From Chrysomallon squamiferum (Eukaryota; Mollusca; Gastropoda; Neomphalida; Peltospiridae), in the NCBI GenBank assembly GCA_012295275.1, contig CM022677.1, positions 14,048,832 through 14,112,831 of the forward strand: 64,000 nucleotides of DNA, read 5' to 3'. Shown one piece after another: positions 36,305 to 49,496 of this stretch. Both the position numbers and the translations under genes were made by a program. Every line of letters starts with the position of its first letter. The stretch's first letter is position 1. Under the pieces are notes generated by a model. It ran no database searches. It was not told the origin of the DNA and saw only the letters and a program-made list of their open reading frames with translations.

Positions 36305-39052
36305 AAAATGTTCTCTTTCACAGTTTAAGAGTATGGTCTGAATTTGAATGAATAAAAAGAAATAAGATGTATATATGTTTGTATAACTCAGAAATTTACA
36401 GAATGTTTAGATGTACCAGTTTCTGCAGCTGATTACATCTGGAAATAGAGTTTCACATCAGCAAACTTTGTATTTGTAGACAAACTAAAACCTTTAAGAA
36501 TAAGATAATTTCCCTTTAGTTGGCCTAATGGTCTATTAAAAAATGTATTAAAAAATATATATATTTTCGTTAACATCTTAAATGTAGAATTATATGCAGA
36601 TTTCTTACTTGTTGGCCAATATCGTTAAACATTCATTAAAATAGATTGTTATGACATTTTAATTTAAAAATGTTTTAAATATATGTACATTTCCCTTTGT
36701 CTAAAACAAAAATTCATTAAAATTAGATAGTGTCAACATATTAATTTAAATATATTTTAAATGATATAAATTTCTTATTCGGTGGCCTATAATGTATTTA
36801 AATTTAATTACATTTCCCATTTCGCAACCTAGATCAGTAAAAACATACACAAAGACATTGTAAAGGCACATACTGAACTTGAAATAATATGTAAATGTTT
36901 TTGTGGGCTGGTGTGAATAGTTACTTTATAAAAAACAGACATGATCATGATGGTAAAGTTTACAAATTGTTAAATGGGCATTATCATGTTTAATGTTACT
37001 TTGTATGCAATAAAAAAAACTCATCTATTTCAGCTAAGAAAGTTGTTTAGTTTTATTTCCAAGTGAAGAAACCAAGTGAATAATGACAGGCAGAATTATT
37101 TATTATAATAATAATACATTGACAATAATAATAACAGTAATATAATAATAATAATAATAATAAAAATAAAAATAATACTTTATTTTACATAATTTAAATG
37201 AATTCTCTCTAGAGATAGCTGGTGAGTTGTACTTTTTATTCTCTCTTCATAAAATATTAAGTGAAGTAACAATAATCAAATATTTTTTACAAAATCTGTT
37301 AGTAGTGAAAATTAAGTTACTAATAACCACAAATCTGATATTTATTTTCACTCATTCTAACAAACCATTTGATTAACAAACTATAGATATCAATAGTCCA
37401 ACGTTGTCTTAAGTTATGGTGGAATTTAAGACTGTTTTGATTATGCTGAAAATTTAGTTAACTTGGCTGCACATTGAGTTTGAAATACAGTCATGTCACT
37501 TCTAGCTCTGTTTTTCACTTTAATTTCTAACTATATCCAACCTAAAGCAAAAGCAAAAACAAAAACAAAACTTAAATAATAATTAATAATAAACAACAAA
37601 TAAATAAAATAATTATAAACAGAGATAGATAGAAACAAGTGAATGAGGCAGAGACAACTGAATTAGACTGAGACAAGTTAGATATACAAATGAGACAGAG
37701 ACAAGTTATAAAGACAGCTAAGTGAATGAGAGAGACAGCTGAATGAGATATTTTACTTTCATTCAAACACTCAAAGAATGAACAGATTATATAAATATGT
37801 ATATTTCATTAATGTTTTCATGTTGACTTTTTCTTTGATTCATATAGTAAAAATAAAAATCTTTCTCATAGATAAATGAGACAATTCCAGTGAAAGTCTG
37901 TCATTGCTGTCACTGTGCATAGAATTATTTCTCCATATTTTTAATAATGTTTTTGTGATTTTTTGAAAAGACTATTTTAATGAACACTAGTGAAATTTCA
38001 TGCTTCTTTCATTTATCAGATATATTTTTAAATATAGAAATAAGACATTTTTGAAGCAGTAATTTAACATTAGTCCTAGAAGCAGAACATAATATTTATT
38101 AATAGGTTAGAATAGTATATGCCTATCTATAAGATTATTTTCTGTTTAACAAACAGAGAAGTTAATAATAACACTTCTATAAGGCCAGTAAGATTGATTG
38201 CATTATTTTCCTCTAAGCATGCAAAAATAAATAAATAATTAAGTTAATAACTAAGTAAGTAATAACGTTAGAAACAACACCGTTATGATGACAACAACGG
38301 CGAAATTAATAAAAACTAATAATACATTATAATGGGATGCGGACACTAAGAAGTTAAGAACAACCCCTTTACGATCACCCCATTAATAGATACACCAAAA
38401 CGTTCAGAACAACGCTGGTACGACGGCAATGAAGGCGACATTAACAGAAATTGCATTAATATATTTTACCGTAGTATGTGCCCGCTCAGAAAGTATGAGG
38501 AAATAAAAAGCGCAAAAGAATAACACTACTACGACGGCAACGACGGCGTCATTAATAAAAATAGTGATAATATTTTTTAACATAGGTTGTGGACACTAAG
38601 AAAGTTTGAATACTAGTTAATAAAAAGCAAAAGAATACAGAGAACGTTGAGAACAACGTCGTATACGATGGTAATGACGGCGACATTAATAGAGATGATA
38701 ATCATAATATAAGATGGGAACGGTCAGAAAATAAGAATAACAGCGATAAAAATTGAAAAGGAATAATGAGGAGTACACCAATAACGTTAGGGGCAACGAC
38801 AGTGACATTAATAGAAATTACAATAATATATTTTAATAGGTGATGCGCCCGCTCAGAAACTAACTTGAAGGTACTCAGTAAATAAAGAGGAAACACGACC
38901 CCTAACACGCGGATTTAAAACGCGTGTCTGTAGATCTCCAGTATACAGTTTCATATTTAGTCATGTTTTTAAAACATCGTTATTTTATTTATCTTTTTAT
39001 ATTTGTATTTGCACTTTTCGTTCGTGCGGTTGTTTCTCCTATTTTATTTTTG

Positions 39053-39055
<3 letters not shown>
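36305..39055. repeat. Duplicated module, copy B, left part
   Basis: It matches 14175-17113 from its first genomic base. It contains the same ACGACGGC minisatellite (38262-38850) and the same small spurious frames. Differences are mostly short indels in simple repeats and scattered substitutions. No gene of its own. Confidence 0.9.
38262..38850. repeat. ~120-bp minisatellite, copy B
   Basis: It has the same five-unit array as 16290-16900, with small deletions (for example about 14 bases lost near 38780). Confidence 0.85.

Positions 39056-39119
<64 letters not shown>
39056..39119. repeat. (GA)n microsatellite, single tract of copy B
   Basis: One GA run joins TTTTTGACG on the left to GACAAAACTGGGTG on the right. 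Copy A has two tracts and 383 extra bases at the same place. Confidence 0.95.
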
Positions 39120-39121
<2 letters not shown>

Positions 39122-39438
39122 AAAACTGGGTGAAAAATTTAAAAGTAAATCACATTTTGTTTTGAAATTTATCTTGCAATTTAGTATTTTTAAACGAGAC
39201 TGTAAGAATAATAATCATAATTAAACAAAATAATGAATTAATTAATTATATTTAATAAAAAAAGAAATGAAATTAAACTAAGTAACTAAATTAATTACTT
39301 AATTAACTAAATTAATAAGTAAATAAATAATATACTAATTATCTGTTTATTTATCAATTCATGTAAAGAAAGAAATGTCTGTGGACTTTCAACTTCAAAA
39401 CAGTTAAAGTGAAACTAAATTAGGAGACAGTTTCAAGT

Positions 39439-41322
39439 TTACTTTTTACACCATGTAAATATTTTTATTTCTCCCGTGAACTCTCCCACGTACAATTTGT
39501 TGTCATCACAACAGACAGACCAAGGTTCGGTCAGTCCATCCTGGTCAGTGAGGATGTCACGTGTAATGATACCATCTCGTGACAACTGAACAACACAATT
39601 TCTATTAAAATCACAAACAAAAATATTTCCCTCCCTGTCACATGTAACACCTCTCAAGTCTCTCAGTTTGTCTGAATCACGTGACTCCCATTTGACGTCA
39701 CCTGATGACGTCACACAAACTACACTGTTTAGCTTTGACACAACAATCAGACATTGATCATGAACTGTGAGAAACGACGGACTGGGGATCAAATATTTTG
39801 AGATAGAATTAATGAGCTCGCCACTGTCTGTCAGTATGTCCAAGCACTGACTATTGTACCCAGTGACCGCGAGACGGTTGCCAGGTAACACAGCGATATA
39901 CTGATACCTTTTAACAGTTTTAACTGTTTTTACCAGTTTAAAGTTTTTCAAATTTAAAAACAATATTTTACTTTCATGTGGCAGAGCAACAACAACAACA
40001 ACATCACCCCGCTGATCACGTGATTCGGCAAGACCGAATGGTTGAGAGGAAGTTTCGTATCTTTTTATCAGTGATTTTCTTTCTAAACAAAAACATTTTA
40101 CACAGACATTGTTATAATCACTAACAACAATTTTACTTTCGTCTGCACCTGACACCAGCAGGGACTCCGGCCAAGGATATGTTTTATCTTTTTGTGTTTT
40201 TGTGTTAATGGTGTCTGTGTGTTTGAGTGTGTCTGTCTGGATGTTTGTGGATATTTCTCCAATGTGGACTGACATTTCTGCCTTTTTGTCAGATTTTATC
40301 AGATTTACTTTAAACTTTGCTTTTTCTATTCGGGAACGAGATTTGGACAGAAACTCGGAAGTTGTGTTTTGAAGTTTGGTGAATTTCGAAATGTTAATTT
40401 TTATATCTGACTCTGATTTTCTTGTCAGCAAATCTTCCCCCAATCTTATCATTATTTCGTTTTCCTCAATCAGATGTTTGTGTTCATTGAATAATTTGTC
40501 TATTTCTGAGTTTACAAAGTTCTGAGATTTTTCTATTTCTCTTATTAACCTGTCTTGTTCTTTGTGGACTGCCGCAGTAAAATCTGTGATTAGTGCGTTA
40601 CCGATCCTTCTGACCTCTTCTGTGGTGTCCACGACGTTGATGTCGACGGCTTGGCGAAGTTGCTCAATCTTATCATCCATCTCTGTCTGAAGAATTTCTT
40701 TAAAGTTTTTGAGACTTTCAGAAACAGAACTCAGAAGTGACATGTGATCTCCCTTTTGAGCTGAAGTAAGTAAATAAATAAATAAATAAATAATCAATCA
40801 GTCAATTAATTAATTAACTAGAACTACTATTATTAATAAAGGTATGCCTACAATGTGAAGTTTTAGAATTTATTTGATCAACTACTTTAAAAATCTGAGT
40901 AGAAAAATGTCATAAATAAAGTTTCCTCTATTTCTTTAGCTTCTGGTGGTTAATATCTTTAGTTAAACAATCACTAAATTTGTTCTTTTTTTAGTATTTT
41001 ATTGTAACGAATATAAACATAACACTGCTGACTCACAAAACTTTGATTGTAGCCGATCATTAGCGGCGTTCTGTAGTGAAAGGTTTACAGGGAATTGATC
41101 TGCCCATGTATACACTGGTTTCGTGCTGTCTGGGATGTGGACATCCTGCCTGCAGAACGGGCAGGTGATTTTTATGTCGTTGTTGTTGTAATTATGACTT
41201 ATATAGTCCTGCAGGCATTTGCTGCAGAACGAATGTCCACAATATAATATTCGCGGTTTCTTGAAAAGTTCGGCACAAATGCAGCACGAAAGATTATCAT
41301 CAGAGTTTGCAGCTGTTGCCAT
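39439..41322 (-). CDS. TRIM-like E3 ligase (RING, coiled coil, NHL-type propeller), copy B, intact
   Basis: Two coding exons join in phase. Exon 1 is 41322-41037 (donor TTTT/gtgagt) and exon 2 is 40760-39439 (acceptor acttacttcag). The Ser96 codon T/CT is split between them. The protein is 535 residues. Residues 13-57 form a C3HC4 RING with ligands Cys13, Cys16, Cys28, His30, Cys33, Cys36, Cys54, Cys57. I see no B-box. Residues about 100-250 are a long coiled coil (DKIEQLRQAVDINVVDTTEE, then IREIEKSQNFVNSEIDKLFN). After a Thr-rich linker (QTDTLKHTDTINTKTQKDK), residues about 285-535 show repeated blade-like segments (LAVTGYNSQCLDILTDSGEL; GVTCDREGNIFVCDFNRN; PWSVCCDDNKLYVGEFTGEI), typical of NHL/TRIM56-like propellers. 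Such proteins act as RING E3 ubiquitin ligases, often in innate immunity. The start is chosen at MATAANSDD because an acceptor (ttattcacag) lies two bases upstream, so the longer open frame is intronic. It ends TWCKK, TAA. Confidence 0.9.
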
Positions 41323-41460
41323 ATCTGTGAATAACAATAACAATAATATTAATAAATAAATAAATAAATAAATAACAATAATAACAACAGCAACAACATA
41401 GAAGAATCAGAGAAGATAAAAAGGAAAATACAGAGAAAGAAAAATGTAACTAAATAATAG

Positions 41461-41491
<31 letters not shown>

Positions 41492-41599
41492 AATAAATAA
41501 ATAACAATAATAACAACAGCAACAACATAGAAGAATCAGAGAAGATAAAAAGGAAAATACAGAGAAAAAAATGTAACTAAATAATAATAATAATAATAA

Positions 41600-41630
<31 letters not shown>

Positions 41631-42433
41631 CAATAAGAGATAACAAGAATAGCAGTGGAGGTCAAAATTAAAAGATTTTTGAATCAAAACCACGAACAAA
41701 CAAAAGTAAAGAAAAAATTCACACACAAAATAAAAAATAAAATATCAAATCCGTTTACTTCAAAGGGCCAATGGAATATACAAATAAATAAATAAATTAA
41801 AGGATAAAATAAATAAACAAACGTGCGAATTTAATTATAAAATTATAAATATGCTATTTAAGCTACTCATTTATTTATTCATTTATTAATTTCATTTTGT
41901 TTGTAAAAAAATAAAAGAACTATTAAAGTGAATTACAAACTTGCTAAATTTAACCTTGTGAAGTAAGTTTGAGAAGGAAAACGACAGTTCTTCTGTAATA
42001 CGTTATATGAAACAAAGCATGAAATAAATAAATAAATAAATAAACATTTGTGACGTGTCCATGAATGCTGCAAGGTAATTTCGCACACCACTATTTCGGC
42101 CATGCTACGTAACCAAGCTCACTCATTTTCATGGTAAAACTCGAATGTAGACAATGAAAGAAACGTGACATTCACAGAAGTAATGTATTCAGTGTAATAA
42201 CAACGAAACATTTCATAGTAAACGAATGAATTTCTGATTGCTGCTGAACATTATTTTATTAAAGTCGAACTCAACAGATTTTTCTCTGCTTTTCTCTGAC
42301 CACTGAGGCACACCCTCCACTCTAACACTAAACAATTTTGTACAGAAATTGTATTATGAAAATAACCTAGATTACTGTTTTATTTTATAATATCTTACAC
42401 TAACGAAATAACAAGAACAACAACAACAAAAAT

Positions 42434-42477
<44 letters not shown>

Positions 42478-42485
42478 CTTCTTAC

Positions 42486-42661
42486 CTTTGTCTTAAGAAA
42501 TGAAAATGTTAACACCTGCAAACAGTTCTCTTCTATTCGTCTGCAATGTCAGTTTGCTGGCGGAGAAGTTGGTTTTGACAGACGTCACTCGGTGAGTGGA
42601 ATATACCAATTTCAATAAATGGGTGGACACCTTGAACTTTTCTAGAACACTTTTGTTTCTT
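42486..42661 (-). other. Putative non-coding 5' exon of TRIM copy B
   Basis: A T-rich tract ending tcag precedes it, the donor acaaag/gtaaga follows, and it is 176 bases long with an in-frame stop near the end. It lies about 1.16 kb upstream of the acceptor in front of the TRIM start codon, on the same strand. Sequence is strongly conserved with the copies at 20944-21119 and 31419-31594. A 78-codon frame over it is an accident of that conservation. Confidence 0.55.
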
Positions 42662-42699
42662 CTGAAAAAAAAAATAATCGTGCTCGTTTTAAATACTTT

Positions 42700-43247
42700 T
42701 CTTAAAGTAAACAGCAGTAAAAGTAACAACTACCTTAACATAGTTAGAGCAGTTCATTAATTTTTAAAATGCGTGTTACAGACTATCACACCTGTGGTAA
42801 TAATAGACACAGCCACTGGTTTGTAGAAGGTCGGAGAAAAATAATACATTTAGCCGCCAAAATTAAATCTTGTTTAAACTTGAATAGTGAACTGGCGGTT
42901 TCAAGTCTTTCGTAAGATATATAAATAAACTGTACGAATGAAAATCAGAACACACACACAAACACACACACACACACACACACATATATAAATATATGGT
43001 TTATAAACTAAATAATTCAGTATATTATGATACATATTTCATTAGCTAACTTATCTAAACACATACTATTTGTTTCCATGCATGAATGAGAGAGAGCATT
43101 TCTTAAGTGTTTGACAATGTCATGTTCATTCAAGTGCACAAAGGAGTGTCACGTTTATTAAAATTATCACAAATACACGCAAACTACAAGTAATATTGTA
43201 AATTTGAAACATTTAAAATATTTATTATTTTAATAACAGATTAATAT

Positions 43248-43305
<58 letters not shown>

Positions 43306-43931
43306 TAGTAATATATATATATATTCCTTTATTATATAAATTTTATTTCATTCTCTTTAAGATAAATAAATAAATAAATAAAGACAGAAACAAAGAAACG
43401 ATTAAATTCATGAAATTATAATATTATATATTTTATTATTTAGCTAAAGCAAGCAAGTATATTTCTGTTTGAATCAGAGAGCAATTCTCAAATATTTGGA
43501 AATAGGGAATTGAAAGAGGATTGAATATTATGTCAGCAGTGTTACTAGCTGACAAATATACGTAACACAATTGTTTTGTAAGTATTTTAATTGAACAGAT
43601 GTTGCTGTTTACCTTACGTATTTGTTAGAAAGGTGTTAACTTTCATATCATTCTTGATTCACATATGTACATATATGAGAATAGTGTCTCTGAAAAAAAC
43701 CGTCACACTTTTGTCATCTTGATATTGTGAATGAATGTTTTTTTTTTTTAACCAGATTATCTGAAAACCATGAGTACAACAACGTCCTATAGACCAGTAT
43801 GAATAATACAAGTTATCGCTTCGCTGGTTTTCATAGCCTTTCCGTTAGTTCGTTCATATAGTGATGATAAACGATGCAGTACAAAGTCAAAGCATTTTCC
43901 AATGTCAGTGTTTCCAATATCAAATAGTTTA

Positions 43932-43978
<47 letters not shown>

Positions 43979-44380
43979 GTTTGGATAGGAGATTTACTAA
44001 CAACATAACTACCTATCCATAACAACAAATTCTACTCCACAAAACTATTAATAAAAATTGTTTATTTAACCTGATTGTATTCTGTTCCAGCCAGTGTATC
44101 ACGACATGTGATCAGATAATTATATAATGTGTTTCTTTTTATCCGCACCGTGGAAAACATGAAGACATGTTTGATGCTACTGATGTGTGTGTAACGCGTA
44201 GTGCGCCTGCGAGGTAGTCACGTTTCTGTGTCTCGGGTTTTCCTTTTGTTTTCTTTAACCTACCAGTTCTCTTGTTCTTACTTCTGTATTCATTATTTAT
44301 TTATTTGTTTATGTTTGTATTTATTTATTCATTTCTGTTTATTCCTTTACATATTTTTTCGTTGTTTGCATTATGAGACA

Positions 44381-44450
<70 letters not shown>

Positions 44451-44809
44451 GTTGCTGTTACTGTTCTTGTTACGTTAAAACGCATGCGTGTGTGTGTGTG
44501 CGCGCGAAAGTGATATTATTGTAATGTATTTTAGAATGATGACGCCACAATATTTATTTTTAGCAAACCTCAGATCTCTCGGCTTATAGGTTACGAAGTG
44601 TTAGAAAACTGAAATCAAAATGAAAAAAATAAAATAAAATAAAATAAAATAAATAAAATTAAAACAAAATGAAACAAAAATATATGGTTTTATTCCTCAT
44701 CCTAAAAATACTGAATTCTCAGTACCGGCCCTGTTCCCCTCCTCTGTGATTATTGTGAATCAGTACCTTGCTCCAACTGTGCATAGATAGGAAAAGATGA
44801 AATATGATT
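42700..44809. repeat. Duplicated module, copy B, right part
   Basis: It follows copy A 21165-23490 in order: GCGTGTTACAGACTATCACA, a CA run (42952-42984), (CT)n at 43251-43302, an (AAT)n run at 43935-43978, CGCTTCGCTGGTTTTCATAG, and (TA)n at 44383-44447. About 550 bases present in copy A (about 22760-23320) are missing. It ends with a copy of the CCGGCCCT element at 44680-44805. Confidence 0.9.
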
Positions 44810-45240
44810 CTTTGTACTTGCAAGTTATTATTTTAGTTGTTGTTGTTGCTGTTATTCTAGCAAAAGAAGGTTTATTATGATTGCAGTCGGAGCTATAGAA
44901 AAATGGAGACTCATGTGTAGTTTAGAAATAGCTGGGTATTACTCTTTTTTTCTTCTTTTATATTTTCTTCGGATATATATTATTTCGTTATGAATTAAGA
45001 GTTCATTAAAAATCGTAGAATGATAATATTAATTAATTAATTAATTAACAGATAAAAAAAAAACTAAGAAAAAGAATAACAACAACAACAACAACCACAA
45101 TAATAGATAGATGATTTTAACAATACTATACAAATTACATAATAATTGTAACACATCAGTTTACAACTGGATTGGTGTGAAAAACATATACTCGTCAAAT
45201 AAAGTAGGGAACTCTAATAAGAAATTACACTTGCAAAAAT
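44810..45240. repeat. Inverted partner of 28700-29290
   Basis: Landmarks: TTGTACTTGCAAGTTATTAT, TTTATTATGATTGCAGTCGG, ACAATAATTGTAACA-like sequence, and ACAACTGGATTGGTGTGAAA. All occur in reverse complement near 28.7-29.3 kb. No coding sequence. Confidence 0.75.
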
Positions 45241-45519
45241 TGTAAGGTATATTAGCTGCAGGGAATGATAACAGCGAAGTACTTGGTCAAACATTACAGC
45301 TGGTAGTTCAGTATTTCAGTGGGTTTTAAAACCTCCAAGGACGTCTGGGGTCAGAGAAGAAATTTGAAATTTGAAATGTGACTATCACGATGTGTAAGAC
45401 ATTCATTCAGTGGCAAACTGCGTTCAAGTCTCACAGTGGTCATTTGACAGCGTTTGTTCCGCTGCTCTTGCCTCGGTAGTACTTCCCAGAGATGACCCTT
45501 CTTTGCACAATATGGATTG

Positions 45520-45799
45520 GGTGTACTGTCAGTTACAGATACACCTCCCCATACGATAACCCATCCACGGCTAAATCTATCATTAATCGAATTTTAGGGT
45601 TTGCTTGCCTTTCATTTCGTTGTCGCCTGACCCGACCGTGCATGTAAGGCAGATCGAGAATGAACAGGCAACATTCGAAAAGATGCCACGTGTCCAGGGA
45701 ACAGATGCACCAGTGCTTATGCTCACCACACCATTCCCGTCTGTGTGACGATTGTAAAGACAGGTACCACCCTACTGAACAAATAAATGAGTGATGCAT
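45520..45799 (-). pseudogene. Tc1/mariner-type transposase fragment, decayed
   Basis: The minus strand shows transposase pieces in the family order. SLQSSHRREWCGEHKHW matches the LT..HR.RRL.WC.EH..W block. TWHLFE corresponds to the W..VLFSDES block with the catalytic Asp region degraded. HGRVRRQRNERQA matches DGR.RV.RR..ER. Then, one frame over, RFSRGWVIVWGGVSVT matches the RFGGGSVMVWGGIS signature. At least one frameshift and the loss of the DES motif make it non-functional. The GC content is higher than in the surrounding DNA. Neither the N-terminal helix-turn-helix region nor the last catalytic block could be recognised. Confidence 0.7.
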
Positions 45800-45840
45800 G
45801 TTCAGTTATATGGAATGTGTTTCAGTGTGTTGATAAACTG

Positions 45841-45896
45841 ACCTGAACCTTCTTTGCCTGGAGGTGCACAATAACCATCTGAGCTACAGCAGCCGG
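45841..45896 (-). repeat. tRNA-like pol III promoter relic (SINE head candidate)
   Basis: The minus strand reads GCTGTAGCTCAGATGGTTAT, containing an A-box-like TAGCTCAGATGG. About 30 bases later it reads AGAAGGTTCAGGTCAG, an imperfect B box (consensus GGTTCGANTCC). No stable acceptor or anticodon stems are visible, so it is not an intact tRNA gene. A tRNA-derived SINE head is the simplest reading. Confidence 0.45.
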
Positions 45897-46749
45897 GCCT
45901 TGTTGTGTCTTCTTATCTAAGAATCATACGTAACTATTTTTGAAACTTTGGAAACATGTATGTTGTGAAGACCGTTCTATTTTTAGCGTTCTGCTGATTA
46001 TGTCTGGGCAACATTCGCCCATAACCATCCTTCGAGGTTCGAGATAAACACCGGATACATTTTCGATCAAAGGCTTTGTCAAAGAAGGTAGTGTTTTTAA
46101 CAGGCTACGAAATCATTATTTTTTACTTCTGTCTGAAGAGAACAAGCAGTTTACGATACTCCAATGGCAACGATCCCGAAGTCATCACAGCAGTTTTAAT
46201 CGGACATGCTGCAGGGTGATCTGCCCCATCTGAACTCTTCGTCTCGAATTAATGTCGACAAAAAATCCAAATTAGACAGAAAAGTCACCCATCTAAATGT
46301 GCGGAAGAGGACAACGTCAAAATACCAGTATACCTCGACAGCGTGAAACAGTACAAACTAATAGCTACTCTACCAGTGTATAAAGCTTTTGTAAACAGAA
46401 GAGAACCAAATAATACTGATTGTGTTCCTTTGTCTCCTCTCTACTGGAGTTTTACACACCTCTGTTTGAACAAAACAAAACATCATTTATTTTCAAATTC
46501 GGCAACTTTGAAAGTGTTTAATTCCCGATCTAATAGTCGACAGTATGTACACATATTAATATTTCTGAATGTAATTTATGTACTTATACCTATCTCACTC
46601 AGTCTGTATAAATGTAACCTACAAATAATAAAATGTATATAACGTGACTTTTTTATGTGTGTCTGTTTGTGAGTATGTGGGTGGTTGTGTGTGTGTGTTT
46701 GATAGCTCTTAATTCCTGAACATATTTCCCTATAGCTGATTATCTATGC
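45897..46749. other. Less AT-rich unassigned DNA
   Basis: Base composition up to about 46330 is more balanced than elsewhere and continuous with the transposase fragment, so it may be part of the same decayed element. A 99-codon plus frame (46343-46642, begins MKQYKLIATLPVYK) has no family I recognise. AATAAA occurs near 46627. Confidence 0.4.
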
Positions 46750-47502
46750 TTGTTTGTCATGTTGTCAAGTTTATTATTAAAACTTGATATTCTCTCTCCA
46801 ACAATTCCCTGACCGCGTGGCTGACACAGGTAAAATACACCTAAAATAAATCTTCTTTAATCTTTGTTGTGTTCAAGGTAATACAGAGTACAGAGGAAAA
46901 AATTGGTTTAATCGCTGAATGCAGTTTAAAATATTTAAAATAAAATTCATATAATAATAATAATAATAATAAAATAATAATAGCTGCTGCTACTACAACA
47001 ACTACCACTACTACTACTATTAGTATTATTAGTATTATTAGTATTACTACTACCATTATTACTACTACTATTACTACTACTACTACTACGACTACGACTT
47101 CTGTTATAATTGCTATTGGTGTTACTTCTTCCACTGTTAATGTTAATAATTCAGTGACTATGTTAATACAAATACTATTGCTATGGCTGTATGTAAAAGC
47201 TAGACTGTTCTGTAAATTCTAATTTTATTGTAATAAAAATGTTTATCGTCTGAAGTTACCCGAGTCATTATTTTAATCTAATAAAATTTAGTTGCATTGA
47301 ATTAATTATAGTATTATTTAAATTCCAAAAGTTCTTTGACCACCATTTGAAATATTTGTTATCTGTGTTAAGTCTGTTTATAATTAACTTATTATTAAAA
47401 CTCGAGTGAGCGAAACAAGACCTACTAATCTGTTTTGTCACGGCCAAAGTTCTCTCAGCTTTATTACCTGGAGATAAACATTTTTACTGTATATATATAT
47501 TT

Positions 47503-47505
<3 letters not shown>

Positions 47506-47593
<88 letters not shown>
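47506..47593. repeat. (GA)n microsatellite
   Basis: A perfect GA run of about 88 bases at a fixed position in the ~1.75-kb unit, shortly after GACCTACTAATCTGTTTTGT. Confidence 0.95.
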
Positions 47594-47596
<3 letters not shown>

Positions 47597-48644
47597 AATG
47601 CAATTTTTATAAAACAAAATGGAGTTCTTACCAGGCTGGATATTTTCTAACAAAGAGATGACAATGAGGCTGTGTTACCGTGGAAACCAGTTTTCAGTTC
47701 TATGAGGCAAACACACAAATACGTGGTCTAATATACACGCTTGAAGAGAACTTTGACCATCTCGTGATGGAGATAAAACTCAGGTGAGGTATTTCAGTCA
47801 CAATCCATGGCCTTATTTAGTAAACTGATAAGTGTTTACGTCAAATAAGAAAGATAACTAATCAACAATACATAATTATATTTTCTCTTTAACATGATAT
47901 ACAACATCGAGGTCCGAGCTTGTTTAAATAACGGGTGGGGTGTGGTATTTGTATAGTTACTTATTACAACCACTGTTACCTGTAATATTACAGCTACTAC
48001 AACATTTTTGTATCATTCTCAATGCTGTTAACTTGTATTACATTTTACAAATAGAACAAACAACAACAGCTACTACTACAATCATTATTACTAGTGTTAC
48101 TACTACTATTATTACTTACACAGCTAACAGTACTGTTGCTGCTACAGCCTTACTGCCACTACTAATATCAAAACCACTAAACTATTATTAGTACTTTACT
48201 TCAATTACATTAACTACTGTTACTATATTTGATAAAACTACTTTTAATTCTACGACTACTACCACTGTCAATACTTCTACTATTAGTTATTACTGTTATA
48301 CATACTACTATGTTACCAGTGTTACTAATACTGCACGTGTTAATACTAGCCCTGGTTCTACACCTTTACTACTACAACTGCTACTACTACTACTACTACT
48401 GTAACTATTACAATAACAACTGCTATTTCCAATCTTGTAAATTCAAATTTCTTTATTATCACATTTTTTTTAATATTAACAATATCATTTGTTTAGTCTG
48501 TTTATATTTAGTTATGTATGTTCAACTCGTGTATAATTAATTTATTACTAAAACACGTGTCAGTGATAACATGACTTACTGTCTTACTGACTTACTAACT
48601 TTCTGACAAAACAGTGATTTAATAAGAGTACAGACAGGATACGC

Positions 48645-48782
48645 AGACAAACACACACACATACGCACACAGACACACACGCACACAGACACACACGCAC
48701 ACAAATACATACACGCACACAAATACACACACTTACATACTTACAGACACACATACACACAGACACAAACGCAGACACACAC
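48645..48782. repeat. CA-rich simple sequence
   Basis: An imperfect (CA)n/(CACAGA)n run of about 135 bases. Degenerate ACT arrays adjoin it (48825-48950). Confidence 0.85.
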
Positions 48783-49289
48783 TGTTATATTAATATAATA
48801 TAAAATATATTCAAACCTAAGAATATTACTACTACTGCTATAACTACTAGTCTTACTACTACTATTACTACTACTACTACTACTACTACTACTATTACTA
48901 CTACTACTATATCTACTACTATTAGTGTTACTGATACCACTACTAATATTAATACAAATGCTAATGCTGTGGTTGCATGTAAAATCTAAATTGTTCTGTA
49001 AATTTTAATTTCATTGTGATAAAATTGTAAATCGTCTGAAATTGCCAAAGTCATTTGTTTAATGTAATAAGTTGCATTTTAATTAACTATATTATATATT
49101 GTAAATTCGATTATTTCTAGATCACAGTTTGAAGTATTTGTTATCTGTGTTCAGTTTGTTAACTTGTTATTAAAACACGAGTGAGCGAAACAAGACCTAC
49201 TAATCTGTTTTGTCAAGACTAAAGTTCTCTGCGTTATCTCACCTTTCTTGTCTGGTGATGAACAAATTTGCTTTAGTACAAAGTCAGCT

Positions 49290-49496
<207 letters not shown>

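Noticed and set aside
36032-36328. Open frame spanning the N gap
   Set aside because: Ns were translated as X, and part of the right side is adapter sequence.
40761-40797. N-terminal extension of the TRIM exon 2 frame (begins MIIYLFIYLLTSA)
   Set aside because: It lies upstream of a clear 3' splice site (acttacttcag at 40761) and is intronic AAAT repeat. Splicing to exon 1 keeps phase.
42493-42729. 78-codon minus-strand frame conserved in three module copies, as a small protein
   Set aside because: Conservation follows the DNA of the module. The frame crosses the putative acceptor at 42662, has no ATG within the exon-supported part, and is disrupted in copy C.
45841-45896. A functional tRNA gene
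   Set aside because: No cloverleaf pairing or anticodon arm could be drawn; only A- and B-box-like motifs remain.
47619-47705. Short ORF starting MEFLPGWIFSNKEM after a GA array
   Set aside because: Only 28 codons, with no homologue known to me. The matching place in the next ~1.75-kb unit has no such frame.
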